From: Calothrix sp. NIES-4101
Lineage (GTDB): Bacteria > Cyanobacteriota > Cyanobacteriia > Cyanobacteriales > Nostocaceae
Direction of reading: 5' to 3'
Length of the DNA stretch: 64,000 nucleotides
NCBI GenBank assembly: GCA_004296455.1
Contig: AP018280.1
Span: 4,216,001 to 4,280,000 of the forward strand
Part shown: piece by piece, positions 26,678 to 35,532 of the stretch
Layout: every line of letters begins with the position of its first letter
Position numbering within the stretch: the first letter of the stretch is position 1
The notes under the pieces: generated by a model
The model's database searches: none
Seen by the model: only the letters and a program-made list of their open reading frames with translations
Told to the model about the DNA's origin: nothing
Made by a program: the position numbers and the translations under genes

Positions 26678-26889
26678 GTTTATCCTCCCTTAAAAATACA
26701 CCCTAGAGATGCTATCGAACTCACAAGCCAAAACAAGAGTTACATCTTTGAAAGTCCACTCTTTTCGTTGACACAATAACTTATAGCGTCTCTTTAGTTA
26801 CGTTGTGCTATCTATACAGTGTATAATATTTGAAATTGAATTTGTGAAATATTTGAGTTTGCCCCGAATAAGCGATCAAGAATATTCCT

Positions 26890-27474
26890 ATGAACTATCT
26901 GCTCAAACACCTGCCAAACCAAGGCTTAGAACCCCGACAATTCCTTCGCCATTGCTTTGGTATCGCCGATTTAACTCCCGCAGAACTACTAGAAGAAGAA
27001 ACCGACTCCCAATACCGCAAAAAATGCATCACCGTACTCTGCGCTATCTTCGACATCCAACGCGCAACGGTTCGCAAATGGGGAAGTGACCTCAATTTTG
27101 ATGGAATGCCCAATTACTGCAAAATCACCCTGGCTTATATCCACACAGGCGGGATTATGCCTTATGAGCTAAACAGTATTCTCAAAGGTGAATACAAACC
27201 ACCTTCGATTGATGCTCAAACCTTTCTCGAAAAAATTCTCCTCAACGGTTTAACAGAACAGCAAGTATTGCAAACTGTCTCCCATGCCAACTTTCGCACA
27301 ACTTGCATCAGAACCCTCACCCAAGTCCTACATATCGGCACCAAGTCGGTTCAAGATTGGGGACAGGATATTTCATTTCGGAAAATGCCCCGCATCCACA
27401 AACACACCTTGGCTTATGCCTTAGCTGCGATTTCCCAAGCGCAAACATCTAACACATGGCACAAAGCAGCCTGA
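26890..27474 (+). CDS. Plasmid-type protein with an internal duplication
   Basis: 194 residues with two similar halves. YRKKCITVLCAIFDIQRATVRKWG (about 40-63) aligns with FRTTCIRTLTQVLHIGTKSVQDWG (about 138-161), and MPNYCKITLAYI aligns with MPRIHKHTLAYA. Each half looks like a small helix-turn-helix unit, so the protein may bind a repeated DNA site. It lies at the head of a plus-strand pair with the gene at 27565. I do not recognise a named function. Confidence 0.6.
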   Translation: MNYLLKHLPNQGLEPRQFLRHCFGIADLTPAELLEEETDSQYRKKCITVLCAIFDIQRATVRKWGSDLNFDGMPNYCKITLAYIHTGGIMPYELNSILKGEYKPPSIDAQTFLEKILLNGLTEQQVLQTVSHANFRTTCIRTLTQVLHIGTKSVQDWGQDISFRKMPRIHKHTLAYALAAISQAQTSNTWHKAA

Positions 27475-27564
27475 GTTATCTTTTCAGCTATTCAAGTTGG
27501 TCAAATTAGAGAAATTGGTCTTTTATACAGACCAAGAATCAAATAAAAGCACCCAAAATCTACC

Positions 27565-28662
27565 ATGACAGCACTAACTATTGCAACCGAAAGTTACGAA
27601 CAACATCATCAAATCAGTTCCAACCCCACGGTGCATATCGAGCAAAGTACCTTGGAGTATTTGCACACAGCTTTCCTACTCTACAAATGCAAGCAAACCC
27701 ACAGCAAGCGAGAATACCGGGTATTGTTATCAGAATATAGTTGGGATAAGGGGAATGCAGAGGAAAAGCGATCGCTCAAAATTGCCGAACATTTCCAAGC
27801 TTTCGTTAATCGTCCTGAAGACTTGGCTGTGTTACCAGTGCCAGTACTATTACGTCTATGCTCGCGCAACTACAAAGTATTGATTCACGAGTTGCAAGGA
27901 TATCGCCAATTTAGCTGCACTGAAGTATTGGAACTAATCGAAGAGAGAAGGGCATTTCTCAAATCCCAGAGTAAAGATAAAAAAGAAGGAAATTGGCGAG
28001 CTACACCTGATGGTAATCGCTATTACACCTTTGGTAAGATTATGGAAGATGACCAGCAAACGGGAGTGCTGACTGAGAAGTTGATAGAACAAACGGGATT
28101 GTCACCACAGCGTATTGTCCGGATGGCGATCGCGGATTTATACGAAAAACAGCAAACCGAAATCACCCAAGATGAAATTGATGATTTTGTCGCAGCAACC
28201 ACAGGGGAAGTGGATGTGGTTGAGGATGCTGACTGGGAATATTTGCAAGAACCGGAAGAATTAGATATTGGCTGCGAAGAAGATGGATACGTTGAAGTTA
28301 CAAATCAAACTTCATTATCTGATACACAAACGGATGCCGAAATCCTTGCAGATATACTGCGTAGTGCCTGGGATTATGAGGAGGTGCGGAGAGGTTTGTA
28401 TCAATATCAATCAGTAAAAGAAGAAGCATGGCATTTGCTTTCTAATTCGGAGCGTCAATCTGTATGCCAATTGTTGCCAGAACCAATCAAAAAGTTGAGC
28501 CATGCCAAACAGGAGAGATTGATTGTTAACTTTTATGAATTAGAGTCGGGGGGAATGTATGCAGTTTTTACTGCGGATTGTCATTTGATTGAGAGAATTG
28601 TTAGCATTCACAGTTTGGATCAGTTTTTAGATGACTTGAGAGCGAAGCTGAAGTTCGATTAG
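27565..28662 (+). CDS. Plasmid-type protein of unknown function
   Basis: 365 residues, acidic, mostly helical. An N-terminal region with a central basic block (ERRAFLKSQSKDKKEGN) is followed by GVLTEKLIEQTGLSPQRIVRMAIADLY, which resembles a helix-turn-helix. A low-complexity acidic linker follows (VDVVEDADWEYLQEPEEL) and then a C-terminal domain ending FYELESGGMYAVF. It is 90 bp downstream of the duplicated HTH protein on the same strand and probably belongs to the same replication or maintenance unit. No family recognised. Confidence 0.5.
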   Translation: MTALTIATESYEQHHQISSNPTVHIEQSTLEYLHTAFLLYKCKQTHSKREYRVLLSEYSWDKGNAEEKRSLKIAEHFQAFVNRPEDLAVLPVPVLLRLCSRNYKVLIHELQGYRQFSCTEVLELIEERRAFLKSQSKDKKEGNWRATPDGNRYYTFGKIMEDDQQTGVLTEKLIEQTGLSPQRIVRMAIADLYEKQQTEITQDEIDDFVAATTGEVDVVEDADWEYLQEPEELDIGCEEDGYVEVTNQTSLSDTQTDAEILADILRSAWDYEEVRRGLYQYQSVKEEAWHLLSNSERQSVCQLLPEPIKKLSHAKQERLIVNFYELESGGMYAVFTADCHLIERIVSIHSLDQFLDDLRAKLKFD

Positions 28663-28875
28663 AGCATTTTTAAATATAAATTCAAATATACAAAAGTGGT
28701 AGAAAAGGAAAATTCATATTCTGGTAAGATACATTGGTACTGGTTCGGTTGAAATGGTTATACACAAGCTGTGCGGTAAGCGAAGCTATGCCGAAGGCTA
28801 TCGCCTGACCGTTCAGATAACGAGTGTTTACTGGTTGCCACTTATAATAAATGGTGATAGCTATAAAGTCAGAAG
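28663..28875. other. Intergenic region with a dispersed palindrome
   Basis: 213 bp that must contain the promoter of toxin-antitoxin pair 2. Around 28769-28812 there is a GC-rich repeat (GCGGTAAGCGAAGCTATGCC ... GCCTGACCG) of the type scattered through Nostoc genomes; it forms imperfect hairpins. Confidence 0.45.
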
Positions 28876-29100
28876 ATGAAAGTTATAAAACTGGCGGCAA
28901 TTATCGATGATTCGGGTAATTTACACCTTGATATTCCCACCGAATTATCATCTGGTACGGTTGATGTGGTTGTTGTTGTCAATCCAAGCACCCCAGATAC
29001 TCCTCAGATGAAATCCTACGATTTTTCTGATTTAGCAGGACGTTTAAATTGGCAGGGTGATAGCATCGCCGAAACAAGGAAGTTACGTGATGAGTGGTAA
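28876..29100 (+). CDS. Antitoxin partner of PIN toxin, pair 2
   Basis: 74 residues. A beta-rich N-terminal part (KLAAIIDDSGNLHLDIP) resembles the antitoxin at 24194-24472, followed by SYDFSDLAGRLNWQGDS and a helical Arg/Glu-rich tail that would contact the toxin. Its stop codon overlaps the start of the toxin gene, which supports translational coupling. It probably binds the promoter with the toxin and represses the operon. Confidence 0.75.
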   Translation: MKVIKLAAIIDDSGNLHLDIPTELSSGTVDVVVVVNPSTPDTPQMKSYDFSDLAGRLNWQGDSIAETRKLRDEW

Positions 29101-29482
29101 ACGTTACCTACTAGATACAAATGCCATAGTTGCTTTATTAAAGGGTTCTCCAGCGTTAGTGACATTATTGCAAAACGCCGAATGGGTAGGAATTTCCGTC
29201 ATCAGTCAAATTGAATTTCTAGCATTTTCCGGGTTGAGTGAAAGCGATATAAATTTATTTGCAGAACTTATCAAACGTGTTGAAGTAATTGATTTAGTTG
29301 CAAGTAACAATTTATTAATCGAACAAATTATTCAAATTCGGTTGCAATATCGGGTAAAACTTCCTGATGCAATTATTGCTTCAACTGCGCTTCAAGCTGG
29401 AGCTAGTTTAGTAACTGCCGATAATGAGTTAACAAAGGTAACAAGTTTGACAATTGTTAATACCATTTCACGAAAAGCCTAA
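29090..29482 (+). CDS. PIN-domain toxin (VapC-like), pair 2, C terminus altered
   Basis: 130-residue PIN ribonuclease from the ATG at 29090, which overlaps the antitoxin stop; a start 33 bp further upstream would lie inside the antitoxin. The acidic site is visible in RYLLDTNAIVALL, ISQIEFLA, LPDAIIASTAL and VTADNE. The last codons (TISRKA) are contributed by the left end of the IS630-like element at 29463, so the original C terminus has been replaced by about seven foreign residues. All catalytic residues are upstream of this point, and the protein may still be active. Confidence 0.85.
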   Translation: MSGKRYLLDTNAIVALLKGSPALVTLLQNAEWVGISVISQIEFLAFSGLSESDINLFAELIKRVEVIDLVASNNLLIEQIIQIRLQYRVKLPDAIIASTALQAGASLVTADNELTKVTSLTIVNTISRKA

Positions 29483-30596
29483 TACAAATAACGCCTCTAA
29501 AATAAAATCCCATCCAGCGATAGATTTAATTTGAGAAGTAGTCAATTTATTTAGCTGTTTCCAAACTGCTTCTTTTAACTCATCTAATGTCTGAAAGTAT
29601 TCCCATTTTAAACCTTTCTTAATCTCTTTCCAAAGCCTCTCAATTGGATTAACTTCTGGTGTGTATGGAGGTTGAAATAAGAGAATTATATTCTCTGGTA
29701 CTTGGAGATATTTACTAAAATGAAATGCGCCATTATCTACTTGAATTACATGTATGTCTTCCGGGTATAATTGAGCTAAATTTTCTAGAAATATTCCAAA
29801 ACACAGAGTATCTAAATGCGAAAATTCAAGAGCGAAGTTCTCTCCTGTTAATGGTTCTACTACTCCGTATATATAAAAATTATCTCGTTTCCATTGAGTA
29901 TAACCTACTGGCTTTACACCTGTAATTGTAATTAACCTTCCTGTTACAGTTTGCAGTCCAAATCTGCTTTCATCACCACACCAATAACGTATCTGACGAT
30001 GCTGCTCACACGGCGGTATTAAATACTTCTTTATCACTTTTAACAATGAAGGAAGTTTTTTTTAAACTCTTCTTCCGCTCCTTTATTTTGCTTGACGCTG
30101 CGTGGACGTGGTGCTTTTAATTTTGCTTTCAATTTATAGCGCACAACTTCATGCACAACTTTATATGATGCTTCGACTCCAAATTCAGCTAAAAGCCAAG
30201 TGCGGACTTCCTCGTAGCTTTTAAACCCTGACGAGTATGAGAGTTCCTTTTGGATTTGCGATCGCACATCCAGTGGTATCTTTTTTGGTCGTCCTGAACT
30301 CTTACGCGCACACAGCAGGTTGCTTAAACCCCCTTCTCTGTAGAGTTTTAACCATCTTTGTATCGTTATACGTCCTCGACCCAATATGACAGCTAGGTGT
30401 TGTACTGTTTCTACCTGACCTGTTTTCAGCAAGTACAACGCTTGAACTCGTTCCTTACCTGACCCTGTTTTCTGTTCTCTCAACAGTTCCTGGAGTTCTG
30501 CTTGTGTTTCATTTATCTCCAGTTTGATAACTCGACACATTTTTCTAAATCAGTAATTTCTCTCCTATTAAATGTATCATTATTTTAGTGAAATGG
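29463..30596 (-). mobile_element. IS630-like insertion sequence 2, parent of the 97-bp MITEs
   Basis: The element spans 1134 bp between CCATTTCACGAAAA on the left and the inverted CCATTTCACTAAAA on the right, with TA on both sides. It contains one transposase in two frames. Its end sequences are shared with the MITEs at 21-117 and 20489-20585, so its transposase is the probable driver of those elements. It is inserted in the last codons of the toxin gene of pair 2. Confidence 0.85.
29468..30540 (-). CDS. IS630-family transposase, two overlapping frames
   Basis: The first frame (30540 to 30040, 166 residues) carries the HTH domains (ETVQHLAVILGRGRITIQRWL, then KSYEEVRTWLLAEFGVE). The second (30046 to 29468) carries the DDE core: WCGDESRFG, VIQVDNGAFH and PYTPEVNPIERLWKEIK. 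The frames differ by -1, and a run of eight A (coding strand; 30056-30063) just before the end of the first frame is the likely slip site, giving one fused protein. It is of the Nostoc type with an N-terminal part distinct from that of insertion sequence 1. Confidence 0.85.
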
Positions 30597-30761
30597 TATA
30601 ACTGGTAATGACGATCGAGCGAAATATCCAAACTATGTGTATCAGAAAAAATCGCTTAGTTTAGTTTGCTGGTATCAGATAAATTGCATTCAAATGGATA
30701 ATTTTATATTTCTTAACTAGGGCAATTTTCAACTATTCAAATGTAAAATGATAAATCCTAC

Positions 30762-32439
30762 GTAGTTTTTCACTCTCCTGCATCAAAAAAGGATTAAGAA
30801 GCAACAGGAATGGGGGGATGTTTTATACCTTTACGAGCCTGAGTAAGAACCATTGCAATATAACCCCAAGGATCAACTTTTCTGAGACGACAAGTTTCAA
30901 TGACACTCAAAACAGAGCAGTAAGCTAAACTGCCTTCAGTAGTGCGAGTACCATAGCTAATACGTCGAGCAATAACGGCATGTCGTAAAGCCCGTTCAGC
31001 CTCATTATTGGTTGCTGGTAATTGCGGATGATAAAAACACGCAACCACAGCGTCCCAATCAGCTAAAATTTCTTTTGCTAGAGCCTTTAACTTACTATGC
31101 TCTGCAAGCGTAGCCAATCGGCAGACTCTGTATAGGCGAGCGGGGTGTGAGTCTTTTTCATCTGTATCCCCGTCGCCGATAGCAAGTGTATGTATTAGTT
31201 CCCTCAGTTCCTCTAAAAGCCACTGCCCTAAATCCGCCACTTCTTTATCTACTGCTTCGGTCAAAGCGATCGCTTTACGAATCAGATGAGCTAAACAATG
31301 TTGGCGTTTTGGGTAATGACTGTAGGCTCCATACCCATCAGTTACTAACCATCCCACAAATGCATCACTGATCAACCGCAGTAATTCTTCTTGACGACGA
31401 CTACCGATGTGGTAAACGGCAATTGTTTTCGTAATCGCTACCCATAACCACCGATATTTCCCTTTCTCATACCAGGGTGTTTCATCAAGGTGGATTATTT
31501 CTGACGATTGCAATTGTTCAATTAATTCCTCAACGACTGGGGAACAAGCTATTCCTACCTCTCGAATACATCTGTCGATTGTTCCGACTGACAGCGATAC
31601 ACCTACCCAATCGTTCAATAACTCTCTTATTTTCGGTCGGGACATACGGTATCGTATTGCAACAGAAGCAATAAACGTTGCCAGCATCGGACCGACAAGT
31701 CCATACTCCTGCAAGCTTAAATCTCTGCTTCTTCCTTCAACTACCGAAACATACCCGACTAAAGGCTTTTCTTTTGTTTGGTGTCCACAGGTGCAAGTCG
31801 CCTGATAGTAATGATGAAGCGTACACTTTACCTCAATTCCAGACTCTAATTTTTCCAGTTCCAATACGTAATAGCCCATGTGGGGTTTTGCTTGTTGGTC
31901 TATTTCTAATCCACTGTTACACGATGCACAAGTTTTTGGGTAATGGGATATGGTTTGGTTTGGCACTAAGGGTGCTGTCCGCCATATCCCCTTAGCCCCT
32001 GGTTGTTTTCCCGGCTTTTTTAGAGCGAATCCCTTACTTTTTGGTTTTTCCCTGGATTCGGAAACAACCTTATCTTCTTGCTTTGGTTCTGTTTGTGATT
32101 CTGAGTGCGGTGTTTGTTCTTCTTGGTGTAACCCTGATTTTTCCTTACTTTTGAATTGGTCTGATGATGGGGGTAAGGAACTATTGCTCGAATTTTGCTC
32201 TAATTTTTCTAGTTGCTCGACTGCTAGTTTATGAAGATTTCCCGCAACTTCCACCAATTTCTGCTTGTCCAGAGATTGGAAGTAGTCCCGGTTCATTTGT
32301 GCTAAGTCTTCTTTACTCAGTCGGTTCATGAGCTTTTGGTTTGCATTGCACAATGATTTTTTACATTACCATATGAACTACACCCCTAGTTTTACCTACA
32401 CTGCAAACTCTTGTTTTAGGGGGGAAAGTGAAAAACTAC
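30762..32439 (-). mobile_element. IS66-family element
   Basis: The IS66 transposase gene is bordered by GTAGTTTTTCACT at 30762-30774 and its inverse at the right (AGTGAAAAACTAC ending at 32439); the similarity continues for a few more bases. No convincing 8-bp target duplication is seen. The right end overlaps the start codon of tnsB, so the insertion lies at the very 5' end of the Tn7-like operon. Only the TnpC-type gene is present; TnpA and TnpB are absent, as in many cyanobacterial relatives. Confidence 0.75.
30794..32329 (-). CDS. IS66-family transposase (TnpC type)
   Basis: About 511 residues from ATG 32329 (MNRLSKEDLAQMN); an upstream TTG is also in frame. N-terminal coiled coil with the typical LEKLEQNSSNSSLPPSSD, a Lys/Glu-rich linker, a zinc-finger-like CASCNSG with CTCGHQ, and the DDE domain: IIHLDETPWYEKGKYRWLWV, LVTDGYGAYSHY and NNEAERALRHAVIARR. 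The C terminus has the TnpC end motif DPWGYI. The frame is intact. Confidence 0.9.
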   Translation of the reverse strand: MNRLSKEDLAQMNRDYFQSLDKQKLVEVAGNLHKLAVEQLEKLEQNSSNSSLPPSSDQFKSKEKSGLHQEEQTPHSESQTEPKQEDKVVSESREKPKSKGFALKKPGKQPGAKGIWRTAPLVPNQTISHYPKTCASCNSGLEIDQQAKPHMGYYVLELEKLESGIEVKCTLHHYYQATCTCGHQTKEKPLVGYVSVVEGRSRDLSLQEYGLVGPMLATFIASVAIRYRMSRPKIRELLNDWVGVSLSVGTIDRCIREVGIACSPVVEELIEQLQSSEIIHLDETPWYEKGKYRWLWVAITKTIAVYHIGSRRQEELLRLISDAFVGWLVTDGYGAYSHYPKRQHCLAHLIRKAIALTEAVDKEVADLGQWLLEELRELIHTLAIGDGDTDEKDSHPARLYRVCRLATLAEHSKLKALAKEILADWDAVVACFYHPQLPATNNEAERALRHAVIARRISYGTRTTEGSLAYCSVLSVIETCRLRKVDPWGYIAMVLTQARKGIKHPPIPVAS

Positions 32440-34137
32440 CTCAAAACAGCTAATAAACGTTTTCAAGAAATCGAGCAATTCCTCAGCGGTATTACTTCTA
32501 AGTCAACCACTCGTACACAAAGACGTTGGATAAAAAATTATCAAACTGCACAAAGAATTTACGGTAGAGGTCTGCTTGGGCTAATTCCCAAACATCACAA
32601 TAAAGGATGGCGTAGGAAAAGTCTCGAACAAGAAGTATTTGAACTGATGTTATCAGACATTGAAGAAAATTATGAAAACATCAAACAACCTTCAATTCGC
32701 CATGCATACGAATCTTTCAAAGAAAAATGCATTGCGAATGGATTTAAAGCTCCATCAAAAGAAACATATCGGCTAACAGTGAGAAAACGACCCCAACATC
32801 AGCTTCAAAGCAAACGTATGGGTAGCCGAGCAGCTTATAAAGAAGAACCATTTTACTGGTATATGCATCTCGAAGGAACACCAACTCACGGAGACCGTCC
32901 ATTTGAAATTTGCCACATCGACCATACAGAAGTAGATGTGGAATTACTGAGTTCAATTATGTTGAAATATGGTGTGTGCGAGTCATCTTTATCTGAATCT
33001 GAACAACTCGAACAAATCAATATGGGAAGAGCTTGGGCAACATTAATGATTGATGCTTACTCCCGACGAATACTTGCAGTCTACATGACTTTTGACCCAC
33101 CTTCTTATCGTTCTAATATGATGGTTTTGAGAATCTGCGTTGCCAGATATGGAAAACTGCCTCAAATTATCGTGGTGGACTGTGGAACAGATTTTGACAG
33201 TACTGATTTTGAAACCCTTTTAGCTTATTTTGGGATTACCAAAAAGCAAAGACCCCCAGCTAAACCTCGCTATGGTTCAGTAATTGAGTCTTTTTTTGGA
33301 GTAGCGGACAAAGAATTTTGGCATAATCTGATGGGGAATACCCAAATTATGAAAAATGTTCGCCAAGTCACAAGCTCAGTAAATCCCAAGAATAATGCAA
33401 TTTGGACATTACCGAAGTTGTACGCATACTTCTGTGAGTATTGTTATGAAGTATATGATAATTGTCCGCACCCAGGATTGAGAATGAGTCCACGGGAAGC
33501 TTTTAATATTGGAAACGCAAATGCAGGTAATCGAGAACAGACTTTGGTTAATTCTGAAGAATTTAAATTAGTGGCACTACCATCTGTGACTACCCTTGCT
33601 GGTAAAAGAAAAGTAACACAGGATGGTGTAAAAGTTAACTATATATACTACTGGCATTCGTCATTCAGCTTGATTCGCGGAAAAAAAGTAGATGTTAAGT
33701 ACGATCCATTCGACATCACAGTAGCCTATGCTTACGTACAAGGTGAGTGGGTGCAATGTCAATCTCGCTACATCTGGGAGTTGTCTGGACACTCAGTACG
33801 AGAATTGATGATAGCTGCTTCCGAACTTAGAAAGCTTAACAAACTTCAAAATTATCAGTTTGGTGATGTCACGGCTAAAAAACTGGCTGGATTCTTCAAA
33901 CGTATTGAAATGGAAGAGAGTTTGCTCACCCCAGCTTGGCTTCAAGCTAAAAAAGCTGTACAACAGCAGCATCTAAAAGATGCAGAACTAAAACAAGTAA
34001 TTGCATTTGTCTCAGAAAATCCGATTCATCCAGAACAACAACCGACATTGCTCGCAACAGAAACCAAAGTACAACTTTCTGAAGTTGTTGTGTCTGAAGT
34101 CATAAACGAAACTTTTGAACCTTTGGAGGAATGGTAA
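32428..34137 (+). CDS. tnsB: TnsB-like transposase of a Tn7-like element
   Basis: 569-residue transposase of the rve/Mu type. HTH modules at the N terminus (TRTQRRWIKNYQ) are followed by the RNase H core, with the catalytic residues in FEICHIDHTEVDV, IIVVDCGTDFDS and YGSVIESFFGVADKEFW, and the Mu-type beta barrel with TLAGKRKVTQDGVKVNYIYY. TnsB cuts the 3' ends and joins them to the target. The chosen GTG lies inside the terminal repeat of the IS66 element, and the frame is open back to a stop at 32374-32376, so the first residues of the original protein may have been replaced. It overlaps the next gene in a TAATG. Confidence 0.88.
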   Translation: MKNYLKTANKRFQEIEQFLSGITSKSTTRTQRRWIKNYQTAQRIYGRGLLGLIPKHHNKGWRRKSLEQEVFELMLSDIEENYENIKQPSIRHAYESFKEKCIANGFKAPSKETYRLTVRKRPQHQLQSKRMGSRAAYKEEPFYWYMHLEGTPTHGDRPFEICHIDHTEVDVELLSSIMLKYGVCESSLSESEQLEQINMGRAWATLMIDAYSRRILAVYMTFDPPSYRSNMMVLRICVARYGKLPQIIVVDCGTDFDSTDFETLLAYFGITKKQRPPAKPRYGSVIESFFGVADKEFWHNLMGNTQIMKNVRQVTSSVNPKNNAIWTLPKLYAYFCEYCYEVYDNCPHPGLRMSPREAFNIGNANAGNREQTLVNSEEFKLVALPSVTTLAGKRKVTQDGVKVNYIYYWHSSFSLIRGKKVDVKYDPFDITVAYAYVQGEWVQCQSRYIWELSGHSVRELMIAASELRKLNKLQNYQFGDVTAKKLAGFFKRIEMEESLLTPAWLQAKKAVQQQHLKDAELKQVIAFVSENPIHPEQQPTLLATETKVQLSEVVVSEVINETFEPLEEW

Positions 34138-35333
34138 TGACTAATGAATATGGATTCCCACCATCTCTTCTTGAGGCACCACTGGAGCAAAGATTGCTTT
34201 ATTTTAAAAATCCCAATGTTGCAATTATGCACCAAAAATTAAAAATAGCCTTTAACAAGGTTTTTCGTACTATTCATGAACCAGCAGGAGCCTCAATCAT
34301 TCTAGTAATTGGTCCATCAGGTGTTGGAAAATCAACCTTGCTATCTCTGCTCGAAAAGAAGATATTGCTTGAGAGCATACAACAAATGTCCGCTGACCCT
34401 GGCTGGGTTCCAATTGTTCGTGTTGAAGCACTTGCACCAGGAAAAGGAACTTTTCGCTGGAAAAATTTTTACAAAACCATATTATTAGCGGTTGATGAAC
34501 CAGGTATTGAGCAAAAAATTGATTACGAATCAGATGGTATTAGTCGAAATCATCAGGGAAGATTGATGATAGGTTTGAAAGCAACGGAGGATTCTTTACG
34601 TTTTTCTATGGAAAAAGCGTTGATTCATCGTCACCCTTATACCTTAGCAGTTGATGAATTTCAGCACATCGGTAAGATGGCAGGTGCAGAACTTCTACAA
34701 GCACATATGGACTGTGTAAAGTCGGCAGTCAATCTAACTAAGGTTCCTTGGACTGGATTTGGTACTTATCAGTTACTGAATTTTTTGGAGTTAAGTCCAC
34801 AACTTTCACGACGCACTAAAATTATCCATTTTCCACGCTATAGTCTGGATTGTGATAAAGATATTAATGAATTTTTAAGAGTGTTGGAACATCTTCAATT
34901 GAAAATGCCACTTGTGCAAACTCCACCTTTGCGACAGAAATACTGGGAATTTTGTTACGAACGCAGTATTGGAAATATTGGCACTCTTATTGGTTGGCTA
35001 ACAGACGCTTATGACCTATGTATTTCTGAAAATGCAACGACTCTAACATTTGAACATCTTCAAGAAACAGCTAAATCGGCTCGTGAATGTGAGCAAATGG
35101 CATCCGAAGCAATCCAAGGGGAAGAAAAACTGATAGATAATAAATATATAAATAAGAATCTACGTGCCATTCTTGGATTTGATAATAGTCAGACTAAAAT
35201 GCATAAGCATGATGGGTTAAATAGTGACGATAATCAACAAGTTAATAATTACAAGTCCAGACAAAAAAGAAAACCATTTCAACGTAATCCCAAACGCGAT
35301 AAAGTTGGAATTCGCGAATCAGAAAAATCATAA
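34137..35333 (+). CDS. tnsC: TnsC/TniB-like AAA+ transposition regulator
   Basis: 398-residue AAA+ ATPase. Walker A is LVIGPSGVGKSTL (about residues 56-68), Walker B LAVDEFQHIG, and sensor residues follow in WTGFGTYQLL. TnsC links target selection by TniQ/TnsD to the transposase. I chose the ATG at 34137 (overlapping the tnsB stop as TAATG, 9 bp after GGAGG) rather than 34131. It is longer than the TnsC of type V-K CRISPR transposons (about 275 residues) because of a basic, disordered C-terminal tail (residues about 330-398) that may bind DNA or partners. Confidence 0.88.
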   Translation: MTNEYGFPPSLLEAPLEQRLLYFKNPNVAIMHQKLKIAFNKVFRTIHEPAGASIILVIGPSGVGKSTLLSLLEKKILLESIQQMSADPGWVPIVRVEALAPGKGTFRWKNFYKTILLAVDEPGIEQKIDYESDGISRNHQGRLMIGLKATEDSLRFSMEKALIHRHPYTLAVDEFQHIGKMAGAELLQAHMDCVKSAVNLTKVPWTGFGTYQLLNFLELSPQLSRRTKIIHFPRYSLDCDKDINEFLRVLEHLQLKMPLVQTPPLRQKYWEFCYERSIGNIGTLIGWLTDAYDLCISENATTLTFEHLQETAKSARECEQMASEAIQGEEKLIDNKYINKNLRAILGFDNSQTKMHKHDGLNSDDNQQVNNYKSRQKRKPFQRNPKRDKVGIRESEKS

Positions 35334-35390
35334 ATAAATTATTTTGTCACGAGAATATCTCAATTATCGAAACAATCGGGTCTAAAACCT

Positions 35391-35441
35391 CGCCTTTTAA
35401 GGCGAACAGTTTTGTCACGGAGTTAAAACCCTGTGACAAAA
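35391..35441. terminator. Two hairpins after tnsC
   Basis: CGCCTTTTAAGGCG (35391-35404) is a perfect palindrome. It is followed by a larger hairpin in which TTTTGTCACGG (35410-35420) pairs with CCCTGTGACAAAA (35429-35441). A further TTTTGTCACG lies at 35342-35351. They could end tnsC transcription. Alternatively, the three TGTCAC words may be TnsB-type binding sites. Confidence 0.45.
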
Positions 35442-35444
35442 CGT

Positions 35445-35478
35445 AATTGCGAATTGCGAATTACGAATTGCGAATTGG
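35445..35478. repeat. Heptanucleotide short tandem repeat
   Basis: Four to five copies of AATTGCG, one of them altered to AATTACG, between tnsC and tniQ. They are of the short tandemly repeated type known from Nostoc and Calothrix. They end GAATTGG like the MITEs, but the left MITE end is missing. Confidence 0.7.
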
Positions 35479-35532
35479 TTTATATCTCTTCAAAAAAGTT
35501 TCAAGCATTTAAATAAACATGAGGAAAAATAT

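Noticed and set aside
30600-32430. Left end of the Tn7-like transposon
   Set aside because: I looked for TGTACA with TAATGCTTGT repeats upstream of tnsB on both sides of the IS66 element and found none. The end is probably lost or farther away.
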